Of a stretch of 64,000 bases of DNA, positions 24,012-34,131 are shown piece by piece (within the stretch, counting starts at the first letter, position 1; each line of letters opens with the position of its first letter). Origin of the DNA: Leptobrachium leishanense. Taxonomy: Eukaryota > Chordata > Amphibia > Anura > Megophryidae. The DNA lies in assembly GCA_009667805.1 (NCBI GenBank), contig CM019064.1, positions 106,986,328 through 107,050,327 on the forward strand, given 5' to 3'. A program made the translations under genes and the position numbers. Under the pieces are notes generated by a model. It made no database searches, was not told where the DNA came from, and saw only the letters and a program-made list of their open reading frames with translations.

Positions 24012-25859
24012 AAGGGGTGTGCACTGCTTAAAAATTTGTTTAGTTTAAAAATAGTTTCGGAATTTTGTTTCGGAATTTCATTTTGATTCGATTCGAATTG
24101 TGGATCACTAAAAAAAAACTATATATCAAATATTGCTTAACCCCTTCGCTGCGGATGACGTGTGGGGAAAGTCCTCATTGACTCCCGCTATATGCGGAGG
24201 ACGTTCCCCACACGTCATCTGCTCAGAGGGAGCCTGGAGAGATACTCACCTCTCTCCTCCGGGGTCCCACGGCGGTCTGACTTCTAGGAAGTCAGACGCA
24301 TCATTTATAGGCCGCCCCACGTAAATGCGTCATTGCGCCATGCGAGATGATGTCATTTTCGGTGACCCCAGGGACATTGCACGGAAGGGAGGGGGGATCC
24401 ATTTGGATCCCTCTCCCTCCCGAACGGGAGGTCGCAGACACTTAAAGCAGGCACTGCTTAAAAGGGGAGAGTCTGCCCTGTTAAGCGGTGCCTGGTTTTA
24501 ACCCCTTACATACCGGGCTCCGATACAGCGCCATCCAGCGCTGGATCGCAGCCTAGCTCTGTTGGGGGCCACCATCTTGGATGGCGGCTACACCTCCGGG
24601 TCCCCCCTGGCTACGTAATGTCATCGCACATGGTGCGATGACGTCAGTTAGCCAGGGAACCCCTAGCTGCCCGGGGATTTCCCAAAGAAATCCCCGGTGG
24701 AGATATGGTGGTTCAAAGGAAACCCCTATCACCCGAGCCGTGGCAGCTAGGGTGGCATGTAGGGTATCATTTCAGAGGCCCGAGCATGACCTTTCAAATG
24801 ATACCAAACATGGCAATGTTTGATTTAAAACAAAAATAATAAAAATATTTTAAAAAAACACATTTTGTTTACTTGTGTGTAGTTTTTATTAATGCAGCAA
24901 TATTGTTCCCATTTCAATTATAATGTGAACAATAATGCTTCACTAATGATTTTTTTCTATGGGGTGCGTTTTCTAAAAATCACGCAATTCCCCCCAAAAA
25001 AAATGTAACGGTCCCCATTTATAATTTTTTTAACAAGCGCAGCCCATAGAAAATATAAATGCAAAACTCGCATGATAAAATGTGAAAACAAAACACTTTA
25101 CACATTGTAGATGATTAAAAATTCTAATTTTATTGCATTTTTTGTTATAATATACAGGCAGGGCATAACGTATACATATAATAATGATATATTATGAATC
25201 TGCCGAGTCTGCCGGAAAGAACGATATATAATATGTCTGGGTTGTATAATAAAACGTGGCTTCAAATCGCGTTTAAACATGATGAGCAAAAGCGGTAAAA
25301 ATGAGCTCAGCACACAGCGGTGAAATGCCTCAGCAGTGAAGGGGCTAATTACTGTTTTATTAGGGTTAACAATGAGGGTTAAAAAGCAAGCTAGGCTTAA
25401 ATATTGAGCAGTCTGTTGGCCTGTGGTGCTGAATACAACAGATTCAGCACCACAGTCAATTGACAGGGAAGGGGTGCTTTGTGAAACAGTAAATCGGAAT
25501 TGATTCGTCTCATAATTTCGTTTGTAATTTGGGATCAATTCAAAATTTCAGATCCCTAGAATAAAACAGCAATAAATCAAATCCTGCTCAATTACTGCTA
25601 GATTAGATTTAAACGTGAGGGTTAAAATGCAAGCTAGGGTTAAATTAAACGTATGCTGCAGTGTGCATAGAGGAATCATTCAATCAATGGTTCTCTTGTG
25701 AAACAGTATAACGAATCAATTTCATTATATACGGTTTCATTTTGTGCTCGTTTCAATTAGGATGAAATTAAATTTGTTATTTCAGAAGTACTTCCAAAAT
25801 TCAAATCCATGAATTTTCAAATGAATTGAGATTCATTACGAAACAAATGTGCACCTCTA
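24012..25859. mobile_element. hAT-like non-autonomous element hosting copy A3
   Basis: Ends AAGGGGTGTGCACTGC and AAACAAATGTGCACCTCTA are inverted. The flanks TTATCTAC (24004-24011) and ATACCTAC (25860-25867) match at 6 of 8 positions, consistent with an old 8-bp duplication. The remaining interior (TTTCGGAATTT and repeated GCAAGCTAGG(G/C)TTAAAT blocks at about 25385-25400 and 25630-25645) has no ORF. Confidence 0.55.
24141..25344 (+). mobile_element. Family A MITE, divergent copy A3
   Basis: TTAA at 24137-24140 and the decayed CTAA at 25345-25348 flank ends CCCCTTCGCTGCGGATGACG and GCCTCAGCAGTGAAGGGG. It shares the AT-rich end with A1 (in the opposite order here), but its hairpins have different sequences, for example GACGTGTGGGGAA...TTCCCCACACGTC and a GTCATCGCACATGGTGCGATGAC stem. 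This is a distinct subfamily with the same architecture, nested in a hAT-like element. Confidence 0.7.
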
Positions 25860-26022
25860 ATACCTACAGACTTCTGGTCCTAGGTGAGAAATAAATGTAT
25901 CAGCCAGGTCTCCAGCCTACAGAATCGTACGTCAAGAAGCAATATCATTTGTGGTCCCTGCCTCGTGTGGGAATTGATTCTGGTTGAGTTTGTAAAATCT
26001 GAGTGTGAAATGGTTACTTCTA

Positions 26023-26200
26023 CAGGGTTATTCAGAGAGAGGTGAAAACAGGAGAATTGGCAGGAGAAGAGAACAATTTAGACCAAATAGTCGATTTGGA
26101 AAGTGAAATAAATGGGAGAATTTTTCTGATTTGGCTATTTAGACCTAGAATTTTTACTTCAGTCATTCTCCTGAGTTTCACCTCTCTCTGAATAACCCTG
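26023..26200. mobile_element. 178-bp foldback MITE, family B-related
   Basis: CTA is duplicated at 26020-26022 and 26201-26203. Ends CAGGGTTATTCAGAGAGAGG and CCTCTCTCTGAATAACCCTG are perfect 20-bp inverted repeats that continue less perfectly inward. The shared CAGGGTTATTC start links it to family B. Confidence 0.7.
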
Positions 26201-26203
26201 CTA

Positions 26204-27180
26204 GTGTTTACTGGTAAATGAAATAGCTCCACTGCTAGTCAGTCTACAACTTTTGTTGTGTTCGACATGTATGGCAGGTTATTTGTATATGCAAAGCGGA
26301 TCTAGTGGGAACCAGTAAATAACAAATGATTCCTAGTCACTTATTATTTTAGTGTCAGTGTAAAAAAAGCAGAAAATGACTGGCTCAAAAAAGCTGGGGT
26401 TAAGTGTATTTGCAACTGTAAAATCAGATAACAGATTAAAAAAGAAAGAAGAAAATTAAAAACTCACCTCTTCTCACAATGAAATTGAGGACCCAATCCA
26501 CGACCACCCTTCAACATAAATGGAAGGACACAGACAACAAATAGTTCATCAGTGTTAGTCTGCGCAGGTCTGAAACAGCTATCCATTAAGTCCTATAGAA
26601 GCCAGGGGGGGCATACCAGTGGAAATGCACTGTTGCCAATATGACTTTAAAGGCCGGCACAATTATGACTCCAGATGACAGTATAACAAACTGGTTACCA
26701 CACACTCCAGTAGAATTAAAGGAGCTCTGCAGTGCAAAATTTTGGTCTTAGCAAAGATCTTTCTGAATGCTTGAGAAAGGTCTTTACGGAGACAAAAATG
26801 TTGTGCGTCTGTCTTGGACAATAAATGTCTTTGAATTCTGCATGTGTGCATGGTATCCAGTCTGTTTTTTCTCCTAAGCAGATGAAGTTGGCCGCTTTGA
26901 TACCTGTGATTTAGCATTGGATGGCCACCAATGCACTAGGTGTACATTACTGTGTGTATTCTGTAACCCCGGAAGGCTGTTCAGTACTAGCTGATTGACA
27001 GCCTTGAGGGTGAAAGAAAGCTCTCTGTTTCAGAAGACTTTCACAGACTGCCTGTAAACTTCAGCAAGGGTGTGGAGGGGTTGGATGGTTACTCAATTCA
27101 CCAATTAAGTTAAAGAAATTGTTCATGGTGGCTAGCTTTCCTTTAAGATCTCTGCTCCTATCGAAACCTACATATGTTTT
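26204..27180. other. Unassigned sequence
   Basis: No supportable gene or element; weak ORFs only. Confidence 0.45.
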
Positions 27181-28135
27181 GCCAGGGGTGCGGTTAATCC
27201 TAGGATTACCCAGGTAATCCTGACATTACCCAGGTGTCATTAGCAAAATTCCGAAGTGAAATGAAATTTTGGACTTTACCCGGGTAATCTGCAAAGTATC
27301 CAGAGGCTTCTGGATACCCTGATTTTCTGATTTATTTTAACCGGGTAATTCGCACATTACCCTAGTTTTGCTGAATAAAGTGTGATGTGCATCGAAACAT
27401 CGGACTTTATCCGGGTAATCAGCAAAGTATCCAAATGCCTCTGGGTACTCGGGTTTTCTTGGGTTTTCAACAGGTTACAGTTGACTGAATTCTGAGGATT
27501 ACCCGGATAAAGCTGCAAACTGTTATCTGACTGATAACAAAATTGTGTTTTTGGTTATTTTTAATGAAATTGTATCCACAGTCACAAACCACACTAAATA
27601 ACCGTCATGTGACTCTGTGCGTTAACTGTTTGAAAATTAATTTATGAAGATAAAGATATTATATAAAGAGTAACCTAATGGTTATTATGTTTTATAAATG
27701 ATATATAAGCACATATGACACATAATAAAGATCATGTAACTCTTTAACATTCATATTAGAAACATATCCTGTTACTCTGTATATTCATTATATCCGCAAT
27801 ACATTTTAATGTTTGTCTTTTGCCATTTTCGTTGATAATATCCATAGATAATAGCAAAATTCACTGTTATCCAAGCGGGGTTGGATGCTCTGCAGATTAC
27901 CCAGGTGAAGCTGTGGATAGTCCTCTGATTACCCGTGTGAAGCTTCAGACTTGCACATTATCCGGGTAAAGTGCGCATTTTTAAGCACTTCCTGTCACGG
28001 GGACCCAGGGGATGCGGCGCCTGGCAGCAGCTTCCTCGCTGCTCGCTGGCCAGGCGCCGAATGTAAGCGCTTCCGGGCCCGCTCACGTGGGACGCCAAGG
28101 GGCGGGGCCTGGCGCTGTGACGCGGACCCGCCGGG

Positions 28136-28177
28136 TTTAAAAACCAGTCTCTCCCATACACCGGTGCCCTGACGTGG
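28136..28177 (+). promoter_or_regulatory. LTR core promoter and predicted transcript 5' end
   Basis: TTTAAAAA at 28136-28143 is a TATA-like box. About 30 bp downstream begins GCCCTGACGT (28166-28175), which is exactly complementary to the primer-binding site next to the LTR. In self-priming elements this sequence is the first bases of the RNA, so the spacing independently supports a start near 28166. Inference; no transcript data. Confidence 0.6.
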
Positions 28178-28227
28178 TATTCACCTCCCGCAGAGCTCTT
28201 GTGTGATTTTGGCTATCTCCTGTGTTA

Positions 28228-28482
28228 TTCCTGTGTATGACCCTTGGCATTGGCAAAACGAACCCTCCTGTGTATGACCCTTGGCATTGGCAAACGAACC
28301 CTCCTGTGTATAACCCTTGGCATTGGCAAACGAACCCTCCTGTGTATGACCTTTGGCATTGGCAAACGAACCTCCTGTGTATGACCCTGTTGGCCTTGGC
28401 ATTGGCAAACGAACCCTCCTGTGTATGACCTTGGCATTGGCAAACGAACCCTCCTGTGTATGACTCCTGGCATTGGCATTTA
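28228..28482 (+). repeat. 36-bp tandem array in the 5' LTR, about 7 units
   Basis: Units of the type TGTGTATGACCCTTGGCATT + GGCAAACGAACCCTCC. The period is 36, so frames stay open and give spurious 12-residue repeat ORFs on both strands. Some units have small indels, and one carries a 9-bp insertion (TGTTGGCCT) near 28390. The 3' LTR carries a matching but not identical array. Confidence 0.85.
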
Positions 28483-28900
28483 CTCTGTTCTAGGTTCTGC
28501 CCTTAACGTTGGTACCGAGGTCAGTCTGTGTGGCACCCTAAGCACGCATCAGACTACCTCTGCTATTACTAAAGTCATAGGGAGGACTTGTGATCTGGTC
28601 TGTACCCCTGTCTGGTATTTCCCTTTCTTTGTCTATTACCTGTTTCATTGCTTAATAGCTTTGCCGACCATTCAAGGATCGGAAGAGTAGAAAGGGAGCT
28701 GCATAAAGAGAATTATATCTTAGTAGTCAGAAAGATTCGTGACGATACTCTATTCCATACCCCTGTCTGGTGCTACCCCTTGTTTCTATATTGTCTGGTT
28801 ATTTGTCTCTTTAGTATCACCGACCATTCAAGGATCGGAAGGGTAGAGAGCGGTCTGCGTAAAGGGACCACACTTCTGGTTATCAGGGGGATCCGTGACA

Positions 28901-28912
28901 TTACGTCAGGGC
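28901..28912 (+). promoter_or_regulatory. Self-complementary primer-binding site
   Basis: The 12 bases directly after the 5' LTR, TTACGTCAGGGC, do not resemble a tRNA 3' complement (no TGG start). ACGTCAGGGC (28903-28912) is the exact reverse complement of 28166-28175, and the first two T residues can form G.U pairs with 28176-28177. This matches the self-priming arrangement of the Tf1/sushi group, where the RNA 5' end folds back to prime minus-strand DNA. Confidence 0.65.
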
Positions 28913-28914
28913 CA

Positions 28915-29994
28915 ATGGATCCCGCAGACCTCTCTAATCAGCTGGCACGTATCGCAGCCAGACAAGAGGAACAGGACCATAGAATGGACCAGATTTCTCT
29001 CGCTCTGCAAACCCTGCTAAATCGGTCCAATACAGGTACCACAAACCCTCCAGATCCAGTGTCACCTAGGGTCAGTCCGGTCTCCCCTGAAGCACATAGG
29101 CTTAGTATGAAGGCACCCCTACGCTATGATGGTACACCAAGCCTATGTCGGGGGTTTTTGACTCAACTCGAGATTCTGTTTGAGAACAATCCAGGTTCTT
29201 GTATGTCTGATAAAGCTAAAGTAGGATATCTGATTAATCATTTAACAGAAAAAGCTTTATTGTGGGCTACGCCGTTGTGGGAAAATAAAAAACCCATCAT
29301 TTATGACTATGAGGGTTTTACCTCTGAGTTAAAACGTACCTTTGATCCCTCTAGAAGGGCTACCAATGCGGGTAGGTCCTTGTTTCATATCAAACAAGGT
29401 AATAAGAGGGTCGCCGATTATGCCATAGAGTTTAAGACTTTGGTTTCTGAAGTACTTTGGCCGAACGACGTTTTAACCTTAGCCTTTACCGAAGGCTTGA
29501 ATGAGGCTTTTATGTTTGAACTGGCTCCCTTAAAATTACCAGAAAGCCTGGACCACCTGATAGATTTCTGTATAGCCATGGACGATCAAATCAGGGAAAG
29601 GAGACACACCAGAGATAGACCCAGAAGGGTCTTGCCTCCTTTACCCTCGTTACCCAGACACTCCAGTACATCAGGTGGTTCGGAGAATGAAAAAACTGAT
29701 TTACCGGTCGTTGAACCCATGCAAATAGGGAGGACAGGTATTTCAGAAGCAGAAAAAGCTCACAGAAAAGAAAAGGGGCTCTGCTTTTATTGTGCAGGGG
29801 CAGATCACTTCCGCCTTCGATGTCCTCAGAGACCCAGGGTTGGCAGGGTTGAACATAGCAGAGTGGGATTCAGAACAGGAGACACCCAGGTTGTCGGTTC
29901 TCTGTGTGCCTCCTTTATGGAGAATGAAAAAAAAAAAATCCAGGATTCTGTTACCGGTCTCCCTAGCCTGGGAGGGGGTTCACCTCAAGACTGA
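28915..29994 (+). CDS. gag: Gag polyprotein of the chromovirus
   Basis: 359 codons from the ATG 15 bp after the LTR (MDPADLSNQ). This start is preferred because the frame upstream lies in the LTR. An N-terminal segment with a short Gln/Arg-rich helix and a Pro-rich linker (residues 45-60) is followed by the capsid-like Ty3/gypsy Gag region (about 65-235, with YDGTP, FLTQLEILFE and YAIEFKTLV). A basic Arg/Pro-rich stretch follows, then a zinc knuckle CFYCAGADHFRLRC near residues 285-300. Gag coats the genomic RNA and forms the particle. After a run of 12 A residues (29927-29938) the frame drifts to a stop, while protease lies in the +1 frame. The last 25 or so residues are therefore probably not native. 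Confidence 0.85.
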   Translation: MDPADLSNQLARIAARQEEQDHRMDQISLALQTLLNRSNTGTTNPPDPVSPRVSPVSPEAHRLSMKAPLRYDGTPSLCRGFLTQLEILFENNPGSCMSDKAKVGYLINHLTEKALLWATPLWENKKPIIYDYEGFTSELKRTFDPSRRATNAGRSLFHIKQGNKRVADYAIEFKTLVSEVLWPNDVLTLAFTEGLNEAFMFELAPLKLPESLDHLIDFCIAMDDQIRERRHTRDRPRRVLPPLPSLPRHSSTSGGSENEKTDLPVVEPMQIGRTGISEAEKAHRKEKGLCFYCAGADHFRLRCPQRPRVGRVEHSRVGFRTGDTQVVGSLCASFMENEKKKIQDSVTGLPSLGGGSPQD

Positions 29995-30652
29995 GGCGTT
30001 TTTGGACTCTGGGGCCTCAGGCAATTTTATGGATAAGAATTTTGCTGCCAAAAACCTCATACCACTGGTTCTCAGGGAAAGGCCTCTAAGGGTGGAGGCC
30101 ATAGATGGTAACCCTCTGGCATGTCCTCATATCACTCACGATACAGTTGATGTATGTATGAAATTAGGAGTTTTGCACCAGGAGACTATAAGATTTCAAA
30201 TCATTGAATCACCCTCATGTCCTGTCGTCCTTGGGTTTCCATGGCTAACAGAGCACAACCCAGTAGTCGATTGGGTCCAGAGAGACATAAAATGTTGGGG
30301 TCAAAATTGTCAGTCTAAGTGCCTAGGCACAGTTAATGTGATTGGTAGCCTCAATATTGCCACAGCCCCTCCTTTATCCACAGAGGTCCCTGAATGTTAC
30401 CGGGCATTAAAGGAGGTGTTCTCTAAAGCCAGGACTGAGGTTCTACCACCACATCGTCCATATGACTGTGCCATTGACTTGCTCCCCGGTACGATGCCTC
30501 CTAGGGGTCACGTATACCCTTTGTCGCAAAGGGAGAACGACATTATGGAGGAATATATAAGGGAGAATCTGGAACGAGGATTCATTAGACGGTCCTCCTC
30601 CCCAGCAGGAGCAGGTTTCTTTTTTGTCTCCAAAAAAGAGGGAGATCTGTGA
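29939..30652 (+). pseudogene. pol: Pol segment 1: aspartic protease and start of RT
   Basis: Follows gag in the +1 frame. The protease active site FLDSGASGN is at about 30002-30028 (the catalytic Asp codon is 30005-30007), with the ALVLGFPWL-like flap/closing motif decayed to VVLGFPWL at about 30222-30245. The RT thumb/N-terminal signature PPHRPYDCAIDLLPG and the fingers motif (SSPAGAGFFFVSKKEG) precede a TGA at 30650-30652. The stop falls where the family has an Arg codon before PCIDYRGLN, as expected for CpG decay of CGA. Protease would mature Gag-Pol; RT copies the RNA. Confidence 0.85.
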
Positions 30653-31085
30653 CCTTGCATCGACTATAGGGGTTTGAATAGGATCACTATAAGAAATGCA
30701 TATCCCATACCCCTCATAACAGAATTGTTTGACCGATTAAAAGGGGCTCGTGTCTATACTAAGCTTGATTTACGCGGAGCGTACAACCTGGTCAGGGTTA
30801 AGAAGGGAGACGAATGGAAAACGGCTTTTAATACACGTAGCGGGCATTACGAATACCTGGTGATGCCTTTTGGGTTGTGTAATGCGCCAGCCGTCTTTCA
30901 GGACCTTATAAATGACACTCTAAGGGAATTTCTGCAAGAATTCGTCATAGTATATCTGGATGATATCCTGATATACTCTCCTGATATGGACACTCATCAT
31001 GTCCATGTAAAACAAGTGTTGAAAAAACTATTGAAGGCTGGATTGTACTGTAAGCTAGCTAAAATGTCTATTCGACATAGTAACT
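30653..31085 (+). pseudogene. pol: Pol segment 2: reverse transcriptase palm
   Basis: Directly after the stop the same frame continues with [20 protein letters not shown] (first catalytic Asp), [13 protein letters not shown] and the YLDDILIYS box at 30953-30979, which supplies the two metal-binding Asp residues. The frame breaks near 31057-31064, just after the [10 protein letters not shown] motif. The remainder of this ORF to 31138 is out-of-frame read-through. Confidence 0.9.
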
Positions 31086-32159
31086 GTGCAATTCCTTGGT
31101 TATATTATAACTCCTGGGGGGTTTCAAATGGATCCTAAGAAGCTCTCAGCTATTCTTGACTGGCCTTTACCCCAAGGACTTAAAGCCATTCAGAGGTTTC
31201 TGGGGTTCACGAACTATTACAGAAGGTTCATTAAAGATTTTTCGGCCTTGGTGGCCCCCACGGTTATGACAAAGAAAGGGGTGGGAAATCAGAAATGGAC
31301 ACCTCAAGCCACTCAAGCCTTTGAGACACTTAAGCAAGCCTTTACTACTGCTCCTGTTCTCCGGCATCCAGATCCGGCTCTGCCTTTCCAATTAGAAGTT
31401 GACGCCTCCGAACTAGGTCTTGGTGCAGTCTTGTCCCAAAGGGAGGCTCCTGACAAACCCTTGCATCCATGTGGCTTCTATTCTCGAAAGTTGTCCCCGG
31501 CAGAGAAGAACTATGACATTGGAAATAGAGAATTGTTAGCAGTCATCGCGGCCTTGGCCGAATGGAGATACTTATTAGAAGGGTCTAAGGACCCCGTTGT
31601 TATCATAACCGACCATAAGAATCTCACGTACATTGGAGATGCCAAACGTTTAAACTCCAGACAAGCGAGATGGTCATTGTTTCTTTCAAGTTTTAATTAC
31701 GTACTTACCTATAGACCTGGGTCCAGAAACATTAAAGCAGACGCATTGTCGAGACAGTATGAGTCTTATGAACATAATATCCAAGATCAGCATCCCATTG
31801 TACCCCAGGAGAGGATTATAGCCGCTACCACGATTAGTGTTTCGTCTCCTCTAATGAAAAGGTTGCAGACCGTCCAGGGTGCAGCTCCTGGGGGAAAACC
31901 TCCTGCGAAACTCTTTGTACCTGAGAACGAAAGAGAAGAGGTACTCAACATCTATCATGACAATAAAACTTCCGGGCATATGGGTATCACCAAGACTGTG
32001 TCTAGTATCAGTCAACTCCTCTGGTGGCCCACGTTGCGCCGAGACGTCAAAGATTACATTGCCGTGTGCGAAGTGTGCACAAGGCAGAAAAGTCCCAAAA
32101 CAGCACCCATTGGCTTACTCCAGCCTTTGCCGATCCCGAACGACCCTGGTCACATGTAG
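31065..32159 (+). pseudogene. pol: Pol segment 3: RT thumb, RNase H, integrase zinc domain
   Basis: A new frame resumes with [11 protein letters not shown], then the RT connection (FLGFTNYYRRFI). RNase H follows, with EVDASELGLGAVLSQ (Asp), NRELLAVIAAL (Glu) and TDHKNLTYI (Asp), ending at the ALSR site. The integrase N-terminal HHCC zinc-binding domain follows: YHDNKTSGHMG ... CEVCTRQK. A missing base near 32140 shifts the frame, and translation stops at 32157-32159 just before the catalytic core. RNase H removes the RNA template; the zinc domain helps integrase multimerise. Confidence 0.9.
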
Positions 32160-32473
32160 CCATGGATTTTATAGTAGAGCTACCTGAGTCAAGAGGGAAT
32201 ACAGTGATACTTACGATCATAGATCGATTTTCCAAGATGGGTCACTATGTTCCTCTTCAGAAACTACCTTCGGCAGCTGAACTGGTGCCCATATTCATTG
32301 CCAATGTGGTCCGCATTCACGGTGTCCCTCGGGAGATAGTCTCTGATAGGGGGACCCAATTCATCTCCGGATTCTGGAGAGGGTTTTGTAAGAACGTGGG
32401 AATAGACCTCTCTTTCTCTTCGGCCTATCACCCCAGACCAATGGAGCAGCAGAACGAGCAAACCAAAACGTAG
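32141..32473 (+). pseudogene. pol: Pol segment 4: integrase catalytic core
   Basis: Reads VAMDFIVELPES (first catalytic Asp, about 32163-32165), ILTIIDRFSKMGHYVP and IVSDRGTQF (second Asp near 32344), then SSAYHP. A further one-base shift near 32433 puts the third acidic residue in another frame, where GAAERANQ encodes the Glu. The DDE core inserts the DNA copy and cuts the 5-bp staggered target seen as CTTCC. Confidence 0.85.
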
Positions 32474-32946
32474 AAAAATATCTCAGGTGCTTCATCTCAG
32501 AACAACAAGATAACTGGTCAGATCTGTTACCGTGGGCAGAATATGCTATTAACAGCGCAGTAAGTGAATCCACAGGTCATTCTCCTTTCTTCACTGTCTA
32601 TGGCTTTGATCCTCCCGTGCTCCCCGCCACGTTTCCTGATTCCACGATTCCTGCTTTAGATAAACAACTGGCATCATTGAAAGAGACTTGGGGGAGAGTG
32701 AGACGGGCACTGGAGGAAAGTAGTGCCATCCAGAAAACTAAGGCCGACAGACACAGGAGGCAGGCACCCGTGTATCAAGTTGGGGACAGGGTTTGGCTAT
32801 CTTCACGTAATATCAAGCTCTTAGTGCCTTCCATGAAGTTGGCTCCTAGGTATATCGGCCCCTATAAAATTCTACGGCGACTCAACCCTGTCTCCTATGC
32901 TTTGGCGTTACCCCCCATTTTAAAATACATAATGTGTTCCATGTAA
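32434..32946 (+). pseudogene. pol: Pol segment 5: integrase C-terminal region
   Basis: Continues after the shift with the catalytic Glu block, YAINSAVSESTGHSPFF and GFDPPVLP, then the GPY/F-type module (VGDRVWLSSRN ... LAPRYIGPYKILRR). It ends at a frame break around 32915-32925, where the conserved HNVFHVSLLKP motif can be read in the next frame. Confidence 0.85.
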
Positions 32947-33184
32947 ACCTTCTGAAGCCGCTGTTATGTAACCGGTACACCAAAGTCCATGCTCCACCGC
33001 CTCCTGTCTCTGTGGAGGGCGAGGAGGAATTCGAAGTTAAGGCCATTCTGGGCCAGGCTGTCTAGGGGGTCCTTGCAGTATTTGGTCGATTGGGTGGGTT
33101 ACGGTCCGGAGGATCGTTCTTGGATTCCGACTGCAGAGGTCCATGCTCCTAGGCTAGTGAAGGCCTTCTATTTGGCACACCCCC
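32925..33184 (+). pseudogene. pol: Pol segment 6: chromodomain
   Basis: Two frames are needed. The first carries the FHVSLLKPL-type linker and EEEFEVKAIL, the start of a chromodomain. After a 2-bp loss near 33050, the second reads SLQYLVDWVGYGPEDRSWIP and VHAPRLVKAFY. Chromodomains of chromoviral integrases are thought to direct insertion to marked chromatin. The downstream part of ORF 32989-33303 runs into the LTR and is not coding. Confidence 0.85.
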
Positions 33185-33216
33185 GTGCCCCTGGGGGTCG
33201 TCCAGTGGCCGCCCCT

Positions 33217-33226
33217 GGAGGGGGGG
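33217..33226 (+). promoter_or_regulatory. Polypurine tract
   Basis: GGAGGGGGGG, three bases (TTC) before the 3' LTR; the usual RNase H-resistant primer for plus-strand DNA. Confidence 0.8.
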
Positions 33227-33229
33227 TTC

Positions 33230-34131
33230 TGTCACGGGGACCCAGGGGATGCGGCGCCTGGCAGCAGCTTCCTCGCTGCTCGCTGGCCAGGCGCCGAATG
33301 TAAGCGCTTCCGGGCCCGCTCACGTGGGACGCCAAGGGGCGGGGCCTGGGCTGTGACGCGGACCCGCCGGGTTTAAAAACCAGTCTCTCCCATACACCGG
33401 TGCCCTGACGTGGTATTCACCTCCCGCAGAGCTCTTGTGTGATTTTGGCTATCTCCTGTGTTATTCCTGTGTATGACCCTTGGCATTGGCAAACGAACCC
33501 TCCTGTGTATGACCCTTGGCATTGGCAAACGAACCCCTTGTGTATAACCCTTGGCATTGGCAAACGAACCCTCCTGTGTATGACCTTTGGCATTGGCAAA
33601 CGAACCCTCCTGTGTATGACCCTTGGCATTGGCAAACGAACCCTCCTGTGTATGACCCTTGGCATTGGCAAACGAACCCTCCTGTGTATGACTCCTGGCA
33701 TTGGCATTTACTCTGTTCTAGGTTCTGCCCTTAACGTTGGTACCGAGAGGTCAGTCTGTGTGGCACCCTAAGCACGCATCAGACTACCTCTGCTATTACT
33801 AAAGTCATAGGGAGGACTTGTGATCTGGTCTGTACCCCTGTCTGGTATTTCCCTTTCTTTGTCTATTACCTGTTTCATTGCCTTAATAGCTTTGCCGACC
33901 ATTCAAGGATCGGAAGAGTAGAAAGGGAGCTGCATAAAGAGAATTATATCTTAGTAGTCAGAAAGATTCGTGACGATACTCTATTCCATACCCCTGTCTG
34001 GTGCTACCCCTTGTTTCTATATTGTCTGGTTATTTGTCTGTTTAGTATCACCGACCATTCAAGGATCGGAAGGGTAGAGAGCGGTCTGCGTAAAGGGACC
34101 ACACTTCTGGTTATCAGGGGGATCCGTGACA
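33230..34131 (+). repeat. 3' LTR of the chromovirus
   Basis: 902 bp, same termini as the 5' LTR. Differences outside the 36-bp array (33463-33705) are few and mostly single-base indels (for example CTGGCGCTG/CTGGGCTG, ACCGAGG/ACCGAGAGG, TTGCTTAA/TTGCCTTAA). Confidence 0.9.

Larger units (their letters stand above)
27993..28900 (+). repeat. 5' LTR of the chromovirus
   Basis: 908 bp from TGTCACGGGGACCC to GGGGGATCCGTGACA. The U3 part holds an E-box CACGTG (28083-28088), a GC box GGGGCGGGGC (about 28099-28108) and a TATA-like TTTAAAAA (28136-28143). The array of 36-bp units at 28228-28480 lies downstream of the promoter. It is followed by an imperfect direct duplication of about 155 bp (GACCATTCAAGGATCGGAAG near 28668 and 28820). 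Confidence 0.9.
27993..34131 (+). mobile_element. Ty3/gypsy chromovirus, full length but frame-broken
   Basis: Complete LTR retrotransposon: 5' LTR 27993-28900, gag, a protease-RT-RNase H-integrase-chromodomain pol, polypurine tract GGAGGGGGGG at 33217-33226, and 3' LTR 33230-34131. A 5-bp duplication CTTCC flanks it (27988-27992, 34132-34136). The C-terminal chromodomain places it in the chromoviruses; the self-complementary primer-binding site points to the Tf1/sushi group. Pol contains an in-frame stop and at least five small indels, while the two LTRs are nearly identical outside their tandem arrays. The element is therefore young but cannot make an intact Pol as written. Confidence 0.9.

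Noticed and set aside
28181..28479. Histidine/tryptophan-rich repeat ORFs on both strands
   Set aside because: They are translations of the 36-bp LTR array, whose period keeps frames open; they appear again in the other LTR.
29919..29945. Programmed +1 frameshift between gag and pol
   Set aside because: Possible, but the site is a 12-A homopolymer in an element with many other indels, so slippage or a sequencing error is at least as likely. Not claimed.
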